Below are positions 7,690 to 17,188 of a stretch of 64,000 bases of DNA, piece after piece. The stretch spans positions 992,001 to 1,056,000 of the forward strand of contig JAGRPL010000004.1 in assembly GCA_019449595.1 (NCBI GenBank), read 5' to 3'. The notes under the pieces were generated by a model. That model was not told where the DNA came from and searched no databases. It saw only the letters and a list, made by a program, of their open reading frames with translations. Position numbers and translations under genes: made by a program. Source of the stretch: Rhodoferax sp. Its GTDB lineage: Bacteria > Pseudomonadota > Gammaproteobacteria > Burkholderiales > Burkholderiaceae_C. Numbering within the stretch: the stretch's first letter is position 1; each line of letters starts with the position of its first letter.

Positions 7690-9957
7690 ATGAAATTTCG
7701 CTTTCCCATTGTCATCATTGACGAAGACTTTCGTTCCGAAAACACCTCGGGGCTGGGTATCCGCGCCCTGGCGCATGCCATCGAAACCGAAGGGTTTGAA
7801 GTGCTGGGCGTGACCAGTTACGGCGATTTGAGCCAATTTGCCCAGCAGCAGAGCCGTGCCAGCGCCTTCATCCTGTCGATTGACGACGAGGAGTTCACGC
7901 CCGGGCCTGACCTGGACCCGGCCGTACTCAACCTGCGCCACTTCATTGAAGAGGTGCGGCGCAAGAACCTGGATGTGCCCATTTACGTCTATGGCGAGAC
8001 CAAGACCTCGCGCCACATCCCCAACGACATCCTGCGCGAACTGCACGGCTTCATCCACATGTTCGAGGACACGCCCGAATTTGTGGCGCGCCACATCATC
8101 CGTGAGGCCAAGAGCTATCTGGAAGGCGTGCAGCCCCCGTTTTTCAAGGCCCTGCTGGACTATGCCGACAACGGCTCTTACTCTTGGCATTGCCCGGGTC
8201 ACTCGGGCGGCGTGGCGTTTCTCAAGAGCCCGGTAGGCCAGATGTACCACCAGTTCTATGGCGAAAACATGCTGCGCGCCGACGTCTGCAACGCGGTGGA
8301 GGAGCTGGGCCAGTTGCTGGACCACAACGGCGCCATTGGCGAGAGCGAACGCAACGCGGCTCGCATCTTCAATGCCGACCACTGTTTCTTCGTGACCAAC
8401 GGCACCAGCACCAGCAACAAGATTGTCTGGCACCACACGGTGGCACCGGGCGATGTGGTGGTGGTGGACCGCAACTGCCACAAGTCCATCCTGCACGCCA
8501 TCATCATGACCGGGGCCATTCCCGTGTTCCTGAAGCCCACGCGCAACCACTTCGGCATCATTGGCCCGATTCCGAAGGAGGAGTTCGAGCCGGCAGCCAT
8601 CCAGCGCAAGATCAGCGCCAACCCGCTGCTCAAGGGCGTGGATGCCAAGGCCGTCAAGCCGCGGGTGATGACCATCACCCAGTCCACCTACGACGGTGTG
8701 CTCTACAACACCGAAACCATCAAGAAGATGCTCGATGGCTACGTGGAAAACCTGCATTTCGACGAAGCCTGGCTGCCGCACGCGGCGTTCCACCCGTTCT
8801 ACGGCACCTACCACGCCATGGGCAAGAACCGCGCCCGGCCCAAGGAAGCCGTGGTGTACGCCACCCAGTCCATCCACAAGCTGCTGGCCGGCATCAGCCA
8901 GGCCAGCCACGTGCTGGTGCAGGATTCGCAGACCACCAAGCTGGATCGCCCGCTGTTCAACGAGGCGTACCTGATGCACACCAGCACCAGCCCGCAGTAC
9001 AGCATCATTGCCAGCTGCGACGTGGCCGCCGCCATGATGGAGCCCCCTGGCGGCACCGCCCTGGTGGAGGAGAGCATTGCCGAAGCCCTGGACTTTCGTC
9101 GCGCCATGCGCAAGGTTGACGAGGAGTACGGCGACGACTGGTGGTTCAAGGTCTGGGGACCGGACAAGCTGGTGGAGGAGGGCATCGGCCGCGCCACCGA
9201 CTGGATCATCAAGGGCGAATCCAAGAATGCCAAGGCCAACTGGCACGGTTTCGGCAAGATGGCCACCGGCTTCAACATGCTGGACCCCATCAAGTCCACC
9301 ATCGTCACCCCGGGCATGGACCTGAACGGCAAGTTCGCCAAGACCGGCATTCCGGCCAGTATCGTGACCAAGTTCCTGACCGAGCACGGCGTGGTGGTGG
9401 AGAAGACCGGCCTGTACAGCTTCTTCATCATGTTCACCATCGGCATCACCAAGGGCCGCTGGAACAGCATGTTGACCGCGCTGCAGCAGTTCAAGGACGA
9501 CTACGCCAAGAACCAGCCCATGTGGCGCATTCTGCCGGAGTTCTGCAAGGCGCACCCCATCTACGAAAAAATGGGCCTGGCCGATCTGTGCCAGCACGTG
9601 CACGCGCTGTATGCCAAGTACGACATTGCCCGGCTGACCACCGACATGTACCTCAGCGATCTGACGCCGGCCATGAAGCCCAGCGACGCCTACGCCCACA
9701 TCGCCTTGCGCAAGACCGAGCGGGTGGAGATTGACAACCTGGAAGGCCGCATCACCGTCGGCTTGGTCACCCCGTACCCGCCCGGCATTCCGCTGTTGAT
9801 TCCGGGCGAGGTGTTCAACAAGAAGATCGTGGACTACCTTAAGTTCTCGCGTGAGTTCAACGCCAAGTGCCCCGGGTTTGAGACCGACATCCACGGCCTG
9901 GTGGAGGAACGCGATGCCGACGGCGTCAAGCGCTACTACGCCGACTGCGTGAAGTAA
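7690..9957 (+). CDS. Biodegradative-type arginine/lysine/ornithine decarboxylase
   Basis: 755 aa, the full length of the AdiA/CadA/SpeF fold III PLP decarboxylases. An N-terminal receiver-like wing domain (residues ~1-130) is followed by the PLP domain with HCPGHSGGVAF, FVTNGTSTSNKIV and the Schiff-base Lys397 in TQSIHKLLAG, then a C-terminal domain. It decarboxylates a basic amino acid to a polyamine and CO2. Overall similarity feels closest to arginine decarboxylase AdiA, but substrate cannot be fixed by eye. It is a single-gene unit: no co-directional neighbour, and strong terminators follow. An acid-stress or polyamine role is inference. Confidence 0.88.
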   Translation: MKFRFPIVIIDEDFRSENTSGLGIRALAHAIETEGFEVLGVTSYGDLSQFAQQQSRASAFILSIDDEEFTPGPDLDPAVLNLRHFIEEVRRKNLDVPIYVYGETKTSRHIPNDILRELHGFIHMFEDTPEFVARHIIREAKSYLEGVQPPFFKALLDYADNGSYSWHCPGHSGGVAFLKSPVGQMYHQFYGENMLRADVCNAVEELGQLLDHNGAIGESERNAARIFNADHCFFVTNGTSTSNKIVWHHTVAPGDVVVVDRNCHKSILHAIIMTGAIPVFLKPTRNHFGIIGPIPKEEFEPAAIQRKISANPLLKGVDAKAVKPRVMTITQSTYDGVLYNTETIKKMLDGYVENLHFDEAWLPHAAFHPFYGTYHAMGKNRARPKEAVVYATQSIHKLLAGISQASHVLVQDSQTTKLDRPLFNEAYLMHTSTSPQYSIIASCDVAAAMMEPPGGTALVEESIAEALDFRRAMRKVDEEYGDDWWFKVWGPDKLVEEGIGRATDWIIKGESKNAKANWHGFGKMATGFNMLDPIKSTIVTPGMDLNGKFAKTGIPASIVTKFLTEHGVVVEKTGLYSFFIMFTIGITKGRWNSMLTALQQFKDDYAKNQPMWRILPEFCKAHPIYEKMGLADLCQHVHALYAKYDIARLTTDMYLSDLTPAMKPSDAYAHIALRKTERVEIDNLEGRITVGLVTPYPPGIPLLIPGEVFNKKIVDYLKFSREFNAKCPGFETDIHGLVEERDADGVKRYYADCVK

Positions 9958-9971
9958 GCCGACCGGCAGAC

Positions 9972-10004
9972 AAAAAAATAGCGCCCTTGAGGCGCTATTT
10001 TTTT
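9972..10004 (+). terminator. Rho-independent terminator after the decarboxylase gene
   Basis: A perfect 14-bp inverted repeat (AAAAAAATAGCGCC / GGCGCTATTTTTTT) around the loop CTTGA, starting 15 nt after the stop codon. Its A/T flanks let it act in both directions, so it can also serve fabI. Its right arm merges with a copy of the dispersed repeat. Confidence 0.92.
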
Positions 10005-10050
10005 GATAGCTGCCAGCGCATGTTCTGCGGGTCTGGCAGCCGTTTTTTTA
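9993..10050 (-). repeat. Dispersed ~60-nt repeat, copy A (intergenic)
   Basis: On the minus strand this reads AAAAACGGCTGCCAG..., then a CGCAGAACATGCG block, then CTGGCAGCTATC and AAAAAAATAGC. The same order of blocks occurs in copies at 15131, 22471, 26322, 46455, 58863 and 63834. Here it fills the gap between the decarboxylase and fabI and supplies part of both terminator hairpins. Confidence 0.75.
10009..10049 (+). terminator. Second tandem terminator
   Basis: GCTGCCAG (10009-10016) pairs with CTGGCAGC (10033-10040), followed by CG and seven T. It stands 5 nt after the first terminator and just before the converging fabI stop, giving tandem insulation between the two genes. Confidence 0.75.
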
Positions 10051-10055
10051 TGCAA

Positions 10056-10859
10056 TCAGATGGGGTTGTTCTCGGCAACACCCATGGTCTTGCTGTGTCC
10101 GCCGTCCACGTAGGTGATTTCGGCCGTCATGCCGCTGGCCAGGTCGCTGAGCAGGAATGCCGCGACATTGCCCACTTCCTCGATCGTCACGTTGCGGCGC
10201 GAGGGTGCAGCTGCCGCCACGTAGCTCAGCAGCTTGCCAAAGTCCTTGATGCCGCTGGCCGCCAGGGTCTTGATGGGGCCGGCGCTGATGCCGTTGACGC
10301 GGATGTTGCGGCCATCTTTGGTGACACCCACCGCTTCGGCCAGGTAGCGGACCGAGGCTTCCAGGGCGGCTTTGGCCAGACCCATGGTGTTGTAGTTCGG
10401 GACAATGCGTTCCGCGCCGAGGTAGCTCAGGGTCAGCAGCGCCGACTTGTCGTTCAGGTACGGCAGCGCGGCCTTGGCCAGGGCAGGGAAACTGTAGGCG
10501 CTGATGTCCTGCGCGACGCGGTAGCTCTCGCGGTTCAGACCGTCCAGGAAATTGCCGGCAATGGCTTCGCGGGGGGCAAAACCAATGCTGTGCACAAAGC
10601 CGTCGAAGGTGGGCCAGGTCTTGGCCAGGTCCCGGAACATCTTGTCAATCTGCTCGTCGCTGCTGACGTCGCAATCGAAAATCAACTTGGAATCAAACTC
10701 GGCCGCAAACTCGGTAATGCGGTCCTTGAAGCGCTCGCCCACGTAGCTGAACGCCAGCTCCGCGCCCTGAGCATGACAGGCCTGGGCAATGCCATACGCG
10801 ATGGAGCGGTTGGACAATACACCCGTGATCAACAATTTCTTGCCTGTTAAAAATCCCAT
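10056..10859 (-). CDS. fabI: NADH-dependent enoyl-ACP reductase FabI
   Basis: 267 aa, normal length. It performs the last step of each fatty acid elongation cycle, reducing trans-2-enoyl-ACP. Landmarks are the N-terminal [20 protein letters not shown] cofactor-binding segment, the [10 protein letters not shown] region, and the catalytic Tyr and Lys in [20 protein letters not shown], followed by [16 protein letters not shown]. The start gives the standard MGFLTGKK terminus. It diverges from the yejA-like gene with only 43 nt between the starts, so promoters overlap. Confidence 0.96.
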   Translation of the reverse strand: MGFLTGKKLLITGVLSNRSIAYGIAQACHAQGAELAFSYVGERFKDRITEFAAEFDSKLIFDCDVSSDEQIDKMFRDLAKTWPTFDGFVHSIGFAPREAIAGNFLDGLNRESYRVAQDISAYSFPALAKAALPYLNDKSALLTLSYLGAERIVPNYNTMGLAKAALEASVRYLAEAVGVTKDGRNIRVNGISAGPIKTLAASGIKDFGKLLSYVAAAAPSRRNVTIEEVGNVAAFLLSDLASGMTAEITYVDGGHSKTMGVAENNPI

Positions 10860-10902
10860 TTCGTCCTCTTATCAATTGCGTGTCTTGGTGCAGAATTGTC
10901 GC

Positions 10903-12711
10903 ATGCGAACCCCCCTGATTTTTGTGCTGTCACTGATCGCGTCATTGACGGTGCAAACCAGCTGGGCCGCGCACGGCTATTCCTTGTGGGGGGAACTGAA
11001 ATATCCGCCCCACTTTGCGCATTTTGCCTATGTCAATCCCGATGCCCCCAAAGGCGGGGAATTGCGGCTGGTCAGCAACCAGCGGACTTCCACGTTCGAC
11101 AAGTACAACCCGTTCACCATCAAGGGGTCGGCGCCGGCGTATCTGACCAACCTGATGTTCGACTCCCTGCTCGCGGGCTCGCTGGACGAAACGGCTGCCG
11201 GCTACGGTCTGCTGGCACAGGATGTGACAGTGGCCCCCGACGGCCTGAGCGCTACGTTCAGGCTGCGACCCCAGGCCCGCTTCCACAACGGCGATCCGGT
11301 GCTGGCACAGGACGTCAAATACAGTTTTGATACCCTGGTTGGTCCGTATGCCTCGCCGGGTTACCGCACGGTGCTGGAGGATGTGGCGGGTGCCGAGGTG
11401 GTGGATGCACAGACGGTGCGGTTTCGCTTCAAGCGCCCCAACCGCGAACTGCCGCTGACCGTGGGTGGCCTGCCCATCTTCAGCCACCAGTGGGGTGTGG
11501 TGGACGGCAAGGCCAAGCCCTTTGACCAGGTGGTCATGGACATGCCCATCGGCAGTGGCCCCTACCGTATCGGCCCGGTCAACTTTGGCAAGGACATCAC
11601 CTACGTGCGCGATCCGCAGTACTGGGCCAAAGACCTCAATGTGCGCCGCGGCACCGCCAATTTCGACCGCATCACGGTCAAGATCTACAAGGACAACACG
11701 GCCCGCCTGGAGGCGCTCAAGGCCGGCGAATTCGATCTGATGCGCTTTTTCTCCGCTGGCGACTGGGCGCGTCGCGTCAATGGCAAGCGTTTTGATTCGG
11801 GTGAACTGGTCAAGGCCGAGTTTCGCCACCGTCTGCCCACCGGCTTTCAGAGCTATGTGCTCAATACCCGGCGCGACAAGCTCAAGGACGTGCGCGTGCG
11901 CCAGGCCCTGGGGCTGGCGCTGGACTTCGAGTGGATGAATCGCCAGATGTTCTACGGCGCCTACCAGCGGGTGCAGGGCATTTTCGGCAATACCGAGTGC
12001 CAGGCTACCGGTCTGCCCGATGCGCAGGAGCTGGCGTTGCTGGAGCCCTGGCGCCAGCAGCTTCCCGCCGACGTGTTCGGCCCGATGGCACAGGCACCGC
12101 GTACCGATGGACCGCACAGCCTGCGCGAGAACTTGCGCCAGGCGCAGGCCTTGCTCCGGCAGGCGGGTTGGACATACCGCGACGGCGCGCTGCGCAACGC
12201 CAACAACGAGGAGCTGCTGCTGGAATACCTCGACAGCAACGAAGCCGGGGCCCGTGTCGTCAGCCCCTGGGCACGCAACCTGGAGAAGATTGGTGTCAAG
12301 CTGGTGTTCCGCCCCGTGGACTTTGCGCTGTACCAGCAGCGGTTGCAGAAATTCGACTTTGACATCACCTCCCTGGCCTACCAGGGCACCAACAACCCCG
12401 GCCAGGAGTTTGCCGACCTGTTTGGCAGCAAGGCGGCCGACCAGGAGGATTCGGGCAACCACAGCGGCATCAAGAGCCCGGCCGTGGACGCACTCATCAC
12501 GCGCCTGACCGGCGCCAAGCGCAAGGCCGATCTGCTGCCGGCGTGCCGGGCGCTGGACCGCGTCATCAGCCACAGCCACCTGCTGGTGCCGCAATGGTCG
12601 GCACCGACACACCGCATGGCCTACAACGCCTGGCGGCTGGCGTTGCCGGCGCAGGTGCCGCCGTATTCCCAGGGCGAAACCTGGGCCATTGACACCTGGT
12701 GGGCGAAGTAA
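10903..12711 (+). CDS. yejA: Periplasmic peptide-binding protein of a YejABEF-type ABC importer
   Basis: 602 aa. The ATG at 10903 begins a clean signal peptide (MRTPLIFVLSLIASLTV, then SWA cleaved before AHGY). The mature protein is a family 5 solute-binding protein (PHFAHFAYVNPDAPKGGELR, FNTFDKYNPF-like region, MPIGSGPYRIGPV). YejA homologues capture oligopeptides, in enteric bacteria including microcin C-type peptides. It heads a four-gene operon: 3 nt to yejB, then overlapping yejE and yejF. Exact substrate is unknown here. Confidence 0.9.
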   Translation: MRTPLIFVLSLIASLTVQTSWAAHGYSLWGELKYPPHFAHFAYVNPDAPKGGELRLVSNQRTSTFDKYNPFTIKGSAPAYLTNLMFDSLLAGSLDETAAGYGLLAQDVTVAPDGLSATFRLRPQARFHNGDPVLAQDVKYSFDTLVGPYASPGYRTVLEDVAGAEVVDAQTVRFRFKRPNRELPLTVGGLPIFSHQWGVVDGKAKPFDQVVMDMPIGSGPYRIGPVNFGKDITYVRDPQYWAKDLNVRRGTANFDRITVKIYKDNTARLEALKAGEFDLMRFFSAGDWARRVNGKRFDSGELVKAEFRHRLPTGFQSYVLNTRRDKLKDVRVRQALGLALDFEWMNRQMFYGAYQRVQGIFGNTECQATGLPDAQELALLEPWRQQLPADVFGPMAQAPRTDGPHSLRENLRQAQALLRQAGWTYRDGALRNANNEELLLEYLDSNEAGARVVSPWARNLEKIGVKLVFRPVDFALYQQRLQKFDFDITSLAYQGTNNPGQEFADLFGSKAADQEDSGNHSGIKSPAVDALITRLTGAKRKADLLPACRALDRVISHSHLLVPQWSAPTHRMAYNAWRLALPAQVPPYSQGETWAIDTWWAK

Positions 12712-12714
12712 ACC

Positions 12715-13740
12715 ATGCTGCTCTACACCTTGAAACGGCTGCTGCTGATGGTGCCCACGCTGCTGGGCGTCCTCCTGGTCACCTTTGCCGTGGTCCAGTT
12801 CGTGCCCGGCGGTCCGGTGGAGCAGTACCTGGCCGAGGCCAAGGCCGGGGCAGGGACCAGCGCCGAAGGCGGGCTGAGTTATCGTGGAGCCCAGGGGGTG
12901 GACCCCCAACGCATCGCGCAGGCCAAGGCGCTGTATGGCTTTGACAAACCCGCGCCCGAGCGCTTCTGGCAGATGCTGCAGCAGTTTGCCCGCTTCGACC
13001 TGGGCAAGAGTTTTTTCCAGAACCGTGCGGTTTCGGAGCTGATCTGGGAAAAACTGCCGGTGTCCATGAGTCTGGGGTTGTGGACCTTTTTCATCAGCTA
13101 CCTCATTGCCGTGCCGCTGGGGGTTGCCAAGGCCGTGCGGGCCGGCTCCCGGTTCGATCTGGTGAGCACCTTGCTGATCCTGGTGGGCTATGCCATTCCG
13201 GGTTTTGTGCTGGGGGTGGCGCTGCTGGTCATCTTTGGCGGGCAGCTGCAGTGGTTTCCCCTGCGCGGGCTCACGTCCAGCAACTGGGAGCAGATGGCCT
13301 GGGGCGCACGCATCGTCGACTATCTATGGCACATCGCCTTGCCGGTCACGGCCATGGTCATGGGCAGCTTTGCCGTCACCGCCATGCTGACCAAGAATGC
13401 CTTTCTGGAAGAGATTCGCAAGCAGTACGTGGTGACGGCCCGTGCCAAGGGACTCTCAGAGCGCCAGGTGCTGTGGCGCCATGTGATGCGCAACGCGCTC
13501 ATTCCCATCATTACCGGGTTTCCGGCCGCCTTTGTGGGGGCGTTCTTCACCGGTTCGCTGCTGATCGAGACCCTGTTTTCCTTGGACGGACTGGGTCTGC
13601 TGAGCTACGAAAGCGTGATTCGTCGGGACTACCCGGTGGTCATGGGAACCCTGTACCTATTCACCCTCATCGGGTTGGTGACCAAGCTGGTTTCCGACCT
13701 TTGTTACGTCTGGGCGGACCCGCGTGTCAAATTCGACTGA
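12715..13740 (+). CDS. yejB: ABC transporter permease YejB-like
   Basis: 341 aa integral membrane permease of the DppB/OppB class. It starts with the typical MLLYTLKRLLLMVPTLLGVL segment and FVPGGPVEQYL, has about six membrane spans, and carries the cytoplasmic EAA-type loop (TARAKGLSERQVLWRHVMRN, then ALIPIITGFPA) that docks the ATPase. The SYESVIRRDYPVVMGTLY end is also typical. It starts 3 nt after the yejA stop and overlaps yejE by 17 nt. Confidence 0.93.
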   Translation: MLLYTLKRLLLMVPTLLGVLLVTFAVVQFVPGGPVEQYLAEAKAGAGTSAEGGLSYRGAQGVDPQRIAQAKALYGFDKPAPERFWQMLQQFARFDLGKSFFQNRAVSELIWEKLPVSMSLGLWTFFISYLIAVPLGVAKAVRAGSRFDLVSTLLILVGYAIPGFVLGVALLVIFGGQLQWFPLRGLTSSNWEQMAWGARIVDYLWHIALPVTAMVMGSFAVTAMLTKNAFLEEIRKQYVVTARAKGLSERQVLWRHVMRNALIPIITGFPAAFVGAFFTGSLLIETLFSLDGLGLLSYESVIRRDYPVVMGTLYLFTLIGLVTKLVSDLCYVWADPRVKFD

Positions 13741-14782
13741 TACCCCGACCCCCGCGCACTACCCCAGCCCGTCCCGGCGGGCGTGGCTGCGCTTCAAGCG
13801 CAACCGGCTGGGCTACGTGAGCCTGCTGGTGTTCTGTGCCCTGTTGCTGGTCAGCCTGCTGGCCGAACTGGTGTCCAACGACCGGCCGCTGGTGGTGGTC
13901 TACCAGGGGCAGACCTATTTTCCGATGTGGAAGGATTACCCCGAAACCACCTTTGGCGGAGATTTCGCCACTCCCACCGACTACCTGGACCCGTTCATTC
14001 GCCAGCGCCTGCGGGAGCCGGGCAACTGGGCGCTGTTTGCCCCCAATCCCTACGGCCCCAAGACGCTCAATTACTTTGCCGCCGAGCCCAACCCCTCCGG
14101 CCCGAGCCGGGCCAACTGGCTGGGCACGGACGACCGGGGCCGGGACCTGCTGGCGCAGCTGATTTACGGTTTCCGGGTGAGTGTGCTGTTTGCCCTGGCG
14201 CTGACGATCACCGGGGTGGTCCTGGGCGTTGTCACGGGGGCAGTGCAGGGGTTCTTTGGCGGCAAGACCGATCTGGCCTTCCAGCGCTTCATTGAAATCT
14301 GGAGCGCCATGCCGGAGCTGTACCTGCTGATCATTTTCAGTGCGGTCTTTGCCCCCAGCATCGCCCTGTTGCTGGTGCTGCTGAGCCTGTTTGGCTGGAT
14401 GGGCCTTTCCGACTATGTGCGCGCCGAATTCCTGCGCAACCGCCAGCTGGACTACGTACGCGCTGCCCGGGCGCTGGGCGTGTCCAACTGGACCATCATC
14501 GTGCGCCATGTGCTGCCCAACAGCATGACGCCGGTGGTGACCTTCCTGCCATTTCGTATGAGCGGCGCCATTCTGGCGCTGACCTCGCTGGACTTCCTGG
14601 GGCTGGGCGTGCCGCCCGGAACCCCGTCGCTGGGAGAGCTGCTGTCGCAGGGCAAGAACAACATCGATGCGTGGTGGATTTCGCTCTCCACCTTTGCCGT
14701 TCTGGTCGTCACGCTGCTGCTGCTGACACTGATGGGCGATGCCCTGCGGGATGCGCTGGACCCCCGAAAGGCGGAAACATGA
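13724..14782 (+). CDS. yejE: ABC transporter permease YejE-like
   Basis: 352 aa, starting at GTG 13724 inside the end of yejB; no ATG fits the family N-terminus. One N-terminal membrane span is followed by a long periplasmic loop (PMWKDYPETTFGGDFATPTD), characteristic of YejE/OppC, then LGTDDRGRDLLAQLIYGFRVS and the ATPase-docking loop (ARALGVSNWTIIVRHVLPNS). It pairs with YejB to form the channel. Its stop overlaps the yejF start (ATGA). Confidence 0.93.
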   Translation: MSNSTDTPTPAHYPSPSRRAWLRFKRNRLGYVSLLVFCALLLVSLLAELVSNDRPLVVVYQGQTYFPMWKDYPETTFGGDFATPTDYLDPFIRQRLREPGNWALFAPNPYGPKTLNYFAAEPNPSGPSRANWLGTDDRGRDLLAQLIYGFRVSVLFALALTITGVVLGVVTGAVQGFFGGKTDLAFQRFIEIWSAMPELYLLIIFSAVFAPSIALLLVLLSLFGWMGLSDYVRAEFLRNRQLDYVRAARALGVSNWTIIVRHVLPNSMTPVVTFLPFRMSGAILALTSLDFLGLGVPPGTPSLGELLSQGKNNIDAWWISLSTFAVLVVTLLLLTLMGDALRDALDPRKAET

Positions 14783-16371
14783 GTGCGCCCCTGCTGCAAG
14801 TACAGGACTTGAGCGTGTCGTTCGCGGGCCGCGAGGTGGTGCACGGGCTTGAGTTCCAGATCCAGCCCGGAGAGAAACTGGCGCTGGTGGGGGAGTCGGG
14901 CTCCGGCAAGACGGTCACGGCCCTGAGCCTGTTGGGCCTGGCCCAGGGCGCCAGCGTCCGGGGGCAGGCGCTGTTTGCGCAGGCGCAGGGCCGCGTGGAC
15001 CTGCTGCAGTTGCCGCCGCGCCAGCTGCAGGCCCTGCGCGGCCAGGACGTTGCCATGATCTTCCAGGAGCCCATGACGGCCCTGAACCCGGTTTTCACCA
15101 TTGGCGAGCAGATTGCTGAAGTTTTACAGTTGAAAAGAGGTTTTGGGCCCGCAGAATCTGCGCAGGTAGCTATTCAATTGATAGCAGATACCGGCATTGC
15201 AGAGCCGCAGCGGCGCGCCAGGGCCTACCCGCACCAACTGTCGGGCGGCCAGCGCCAGCGGGCCATGATTGCCATGGCGCTGGCGTGCAACCCACAACTG
15301 CTGCTGGCCGATGAGCCCACCACGGCGCTGGACGTCACGGTGCGTCAGCAGATCCTGGACCTGTTGACGCAACTGCAGCAGTCCCGCGGCATGGCGGTGC
15401 TGCTCATCACCCACGACCTGAACCTGGTGCGCCGGTTCGCCGACCGGATGGCCGTGATGGAAGACGGCCATATCGTGGAGCAGGGGACCGTGGAGGCGGT
15501 GTTTGCCGCGCCCCGGCATCCCTACACCCGGCGCCTGCTCGACAGCCGGCCGGTGCGTGACGTGGTACTGCCGCAAGCGAACGCGCCGGCCGCCCTGACG
15601 GCGCGCGGCGTGCAGGTGAGTTACCCGGTGCCGCAACCGGGCCTGCGCGGTTGGTTCCGCAGCGGCGCCTTCGTGGCGGTTGCCGGGGCTGACCTGGATC
15701 TGCCCTGCGGCCAGACGCTGGGGGTGGTGGGGGAGTCCGGTTCCGGCAAGTCGACCCTGGCGCTGGCGGTGCTGGGCCTGTTGCGGTTTACCGGTTCCCT
15801 GGAGGTCATGGGCCAGCGCTGGGGCACGGCAGACGATCGGGCCTTGCGCCAGCGCGTGCAGGTGGTGTTCCAGGACCCGTTTGGCTCGCTGTCTCCCCGC
15901 CTGACCGTGGAGGCTGTGGTGGGTGAGGGCCTGCTGGTGCACGAGCCGGCGCTGGATGCCGGTGCCCGCCGGGCACGTGTTCTGGCCGCACTGGCCGAGG
16001 TCGGGCTCGCTGAGAGCCAGTTCCCCGGCCTCCTGCAACGCTATCCGCACCAGTTTTCGGGGGGGCAGCGCCAGCGCATTGCCATTGCCCGGGCCCTGAT
16101 CGTCCAGCCCCGGCTGCTGGTGCTGGATGAGCCCACCAGCGCGCTGGACGTAAGCATGGGTCAGCAGATTCTGCAACTGCTGCAGCGGCTGCAACGCGAG
16201 CACGGATTGGCGTATCTGCTGATCACCCACGACGTGGCGGTGATCCGTGCCATGGCCCACCAGGTGGTGGTGATGCAGGCGGGGCAGATAGTTGAAAGTG
16301 GGCCGGTGGAGCAGGTGTTTGAGCAGCCGCGGCAGGAATACACTCGGATTTTGCTGGCAGCCGCCGAATAA
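14779..16371 (+). CDS. yejF: Double ATP-binding protein YejF-like
   Basis: 530 aa with two complete ABC domains. First: Walker A GESGSGKT near residue 33, signature LSGGQRQR, Walker [13 protein letters not shown]. Second: Walker [10 protein letters not shown], signature FSGGQRQR, Walker [13 protein letters not shown]. It powers peptide uptake through YejBE. A copy of the dispersed repeat is read through in frame at residues ~118-137, just before the first LSGGQ helix region, without changing the length expected there. Start 14779 is set by the ATGA overlap with yejE. Confidence 0.94.
   Translation: MSAPLLQVQDLSVSFAGREVVHGLEFQIQPGEKLALVGESGSGKTVTALSLLGLAQGASVRGQALFAQAQGRVDLLQLPPRQLQALRGQDVAMIFQEPMTALNPVFTIGEQIAEVLQLKRGFGPAESAQVAIQLIADTGIAEPQRRARAYPHQLSGGQRQRAMIAMALACNPQLLLADEPTTALDVTVRQQILDLLTQLQQSRGMAVLLITHDLNLVRRFADRMAVMEDGHIVEQGTVEAVFAAPRHPYTRRLLDSRPVRDVVLPQANAPAALTARGVQVSYPVPQPGLRGWFRSGAFVAVAGADLDLPCGQTLGVVGESGSGKSTLALAVLGLLRFTGSLEVMGQRWGTADDRALRQRVQVVFQDPFGSLSPRLTVEAVVGEGLLVHEPALDAGARRARVLAALAEVGLAESQFPGLLQRYPHQFSGGQRQRIAIARALIVQPRLLVLDEPTSALDVSMGQQILQLLQRLQREHGLAYLLITHDVAVIRAMAHQVVVMQAGQIVESGPVEQVFEQPRQEYTRILLAAAE
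15131..15190 (+). repeat. Dispersed ~60-nt repeat, copy B (inside yejF)
   Basis: Contains CGCAGAATCTGCG, then GGTAGCTATTCAATTGATAG and CAGATACC. It is nearly the same as the reverse complement of copy D and the + strand copy E. It is translated in frame as part of YejF. Confidence 0.8.
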
Positions 16372-16408
16372 TTCCTTACGAATCAAGGCACTTAGGCCTC
16401 TTTTGCAG

Positions 16409-16460
16409 TACAATCCAAGCTCACGACCAAACGGGCGGGTAACTACCGCCCGTTTTTTTT
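16409..16460 (+). promoter_or_regulatory. Possible leader promoter and attenuator/terminator before rimP
   Basis: A -10-like TACAAT (16409-16414) is followed after 14 nt by a strong hairpin: ACGGGCGG (16431-16438) pairs with CCGCCCGT (16446-16453), flanked by AAA/TTT and continuing as eight T. The simplest reading is the terminator of the yej operon. Its position just after a putative promoter and 32 nt before rimP also fits a leader attenuator; predicted rimP-leader RNAs with early terminators have been proposed in proteobacteria. No good -35 is visible, so the promoter part is weak. Confidence 0.6.
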
Positions 16461-16491
16461 GGCCGATTGTTTTTGAACGGACTGAATCGAA

Positions 16492-17097
16492 GTGGCATTG
16501 CAGGACATTGTTGAACAAACCGTGCGCGGTCTGGGATATGACCTGGTGGAGATTGAACGCTCCGCCGGTGGCCTGCTGCGCGTCACCATCGATTTGCCGT
16601 GGGTGAAGCCCGCCGAAGGTGCGGTGGCGCCGGAGCAGTTCATCAATGTGGAAGACTGCGAAAAAGTCAACCGCCAGCTGCAGTTCGCGCTGGAAGTGGA
16701 TGGCATCGAGTACAAGCGGCTGGAGATTTCCTCGCCCGGTATCGACCGCCCCTTGCGCCATGCGCAGGATTTTGAGCGTTTCGTCGGCCATGTGGTCGAC
16801 CTGACGCTGAAGGCGCCCATTGGCGCAGCGGCCAGTGGCACCGTCAACGCCAATCGCAAGAAATTTCGCGGCACGCTGGAGCGTGTGGTTGCGCAGGATG
16901 GTTCGGTGGGCTGGCAAATCGTCTGGAGCGATGCGCCGGAGGCCAAGCCCGGCCAGCGGGTGAGCAAAAAGCGGGTGCCGCCGCCGTTGCAGGCCATGGG
17001 GTTCACCCTGGACGAGCTGCGGGATGCGCGACTGGCCCCTCTTGTGAGCTTCAAGGGCCGCGGTGCGGCGGGCGCAGGCGAGGGCGTCGCCGGATAG
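16492..17097 (+). CDS. rimP: Ribosome maturation factor RimP
   Basis: 201 aa from GTG 16492. RimP assists assembly of the 30S subunit. Family landmarks are GYDLVEIERSAGGLLRVTID, INVEDCEKVNRQL, EYKRLEISSPGIDRPL and RKKFRGTLERV. It has a longer C-terminal tail than E. coli RimP (~150 aa), Lys/Arg/Gly-rich at the end. It starts the conserved rimP-nusA-infB-rbfA-truB order. No tRNA gene precedes it, unlike the metY-led operon of E. coli. Confidence 0.93.
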   Translation: MALQDIVEQTVRGLGYDLVEIERSAGGLLRVTIDLPWVKPAEGAVAPEQFINVEDCEKVNRQLQFALEVDGIEYKRLEISSPGIDRPLRHAQDFERFVGHVVDLTLKAPIGAAASGTVNANRKKFRGTLERVVAQDGSVGWQIVWSDAPEAKPGQRVSKKRVPPPLQAMGFTLDELRDARLAPLVSFKGRGAAGAGEGVAG

Positions 17098-17188
17098 GCA
17101 ATGGCGGGCAACGGGTTCCTGGTGAACCGGGGCCCTGGATTTTTTGGGTTTTGTATTGGTTAAATCGAGTGTTCAGGAGAGTCATGGC

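Noticed and set aside
17097-17188. Terminator between rimP and nusA
   Set aside because: GGTTC/GAACC near 17115 forms only a 5-bp stem and the T run comes several GC-rich bases later; unlikely to stop transcription of a conserved operon.
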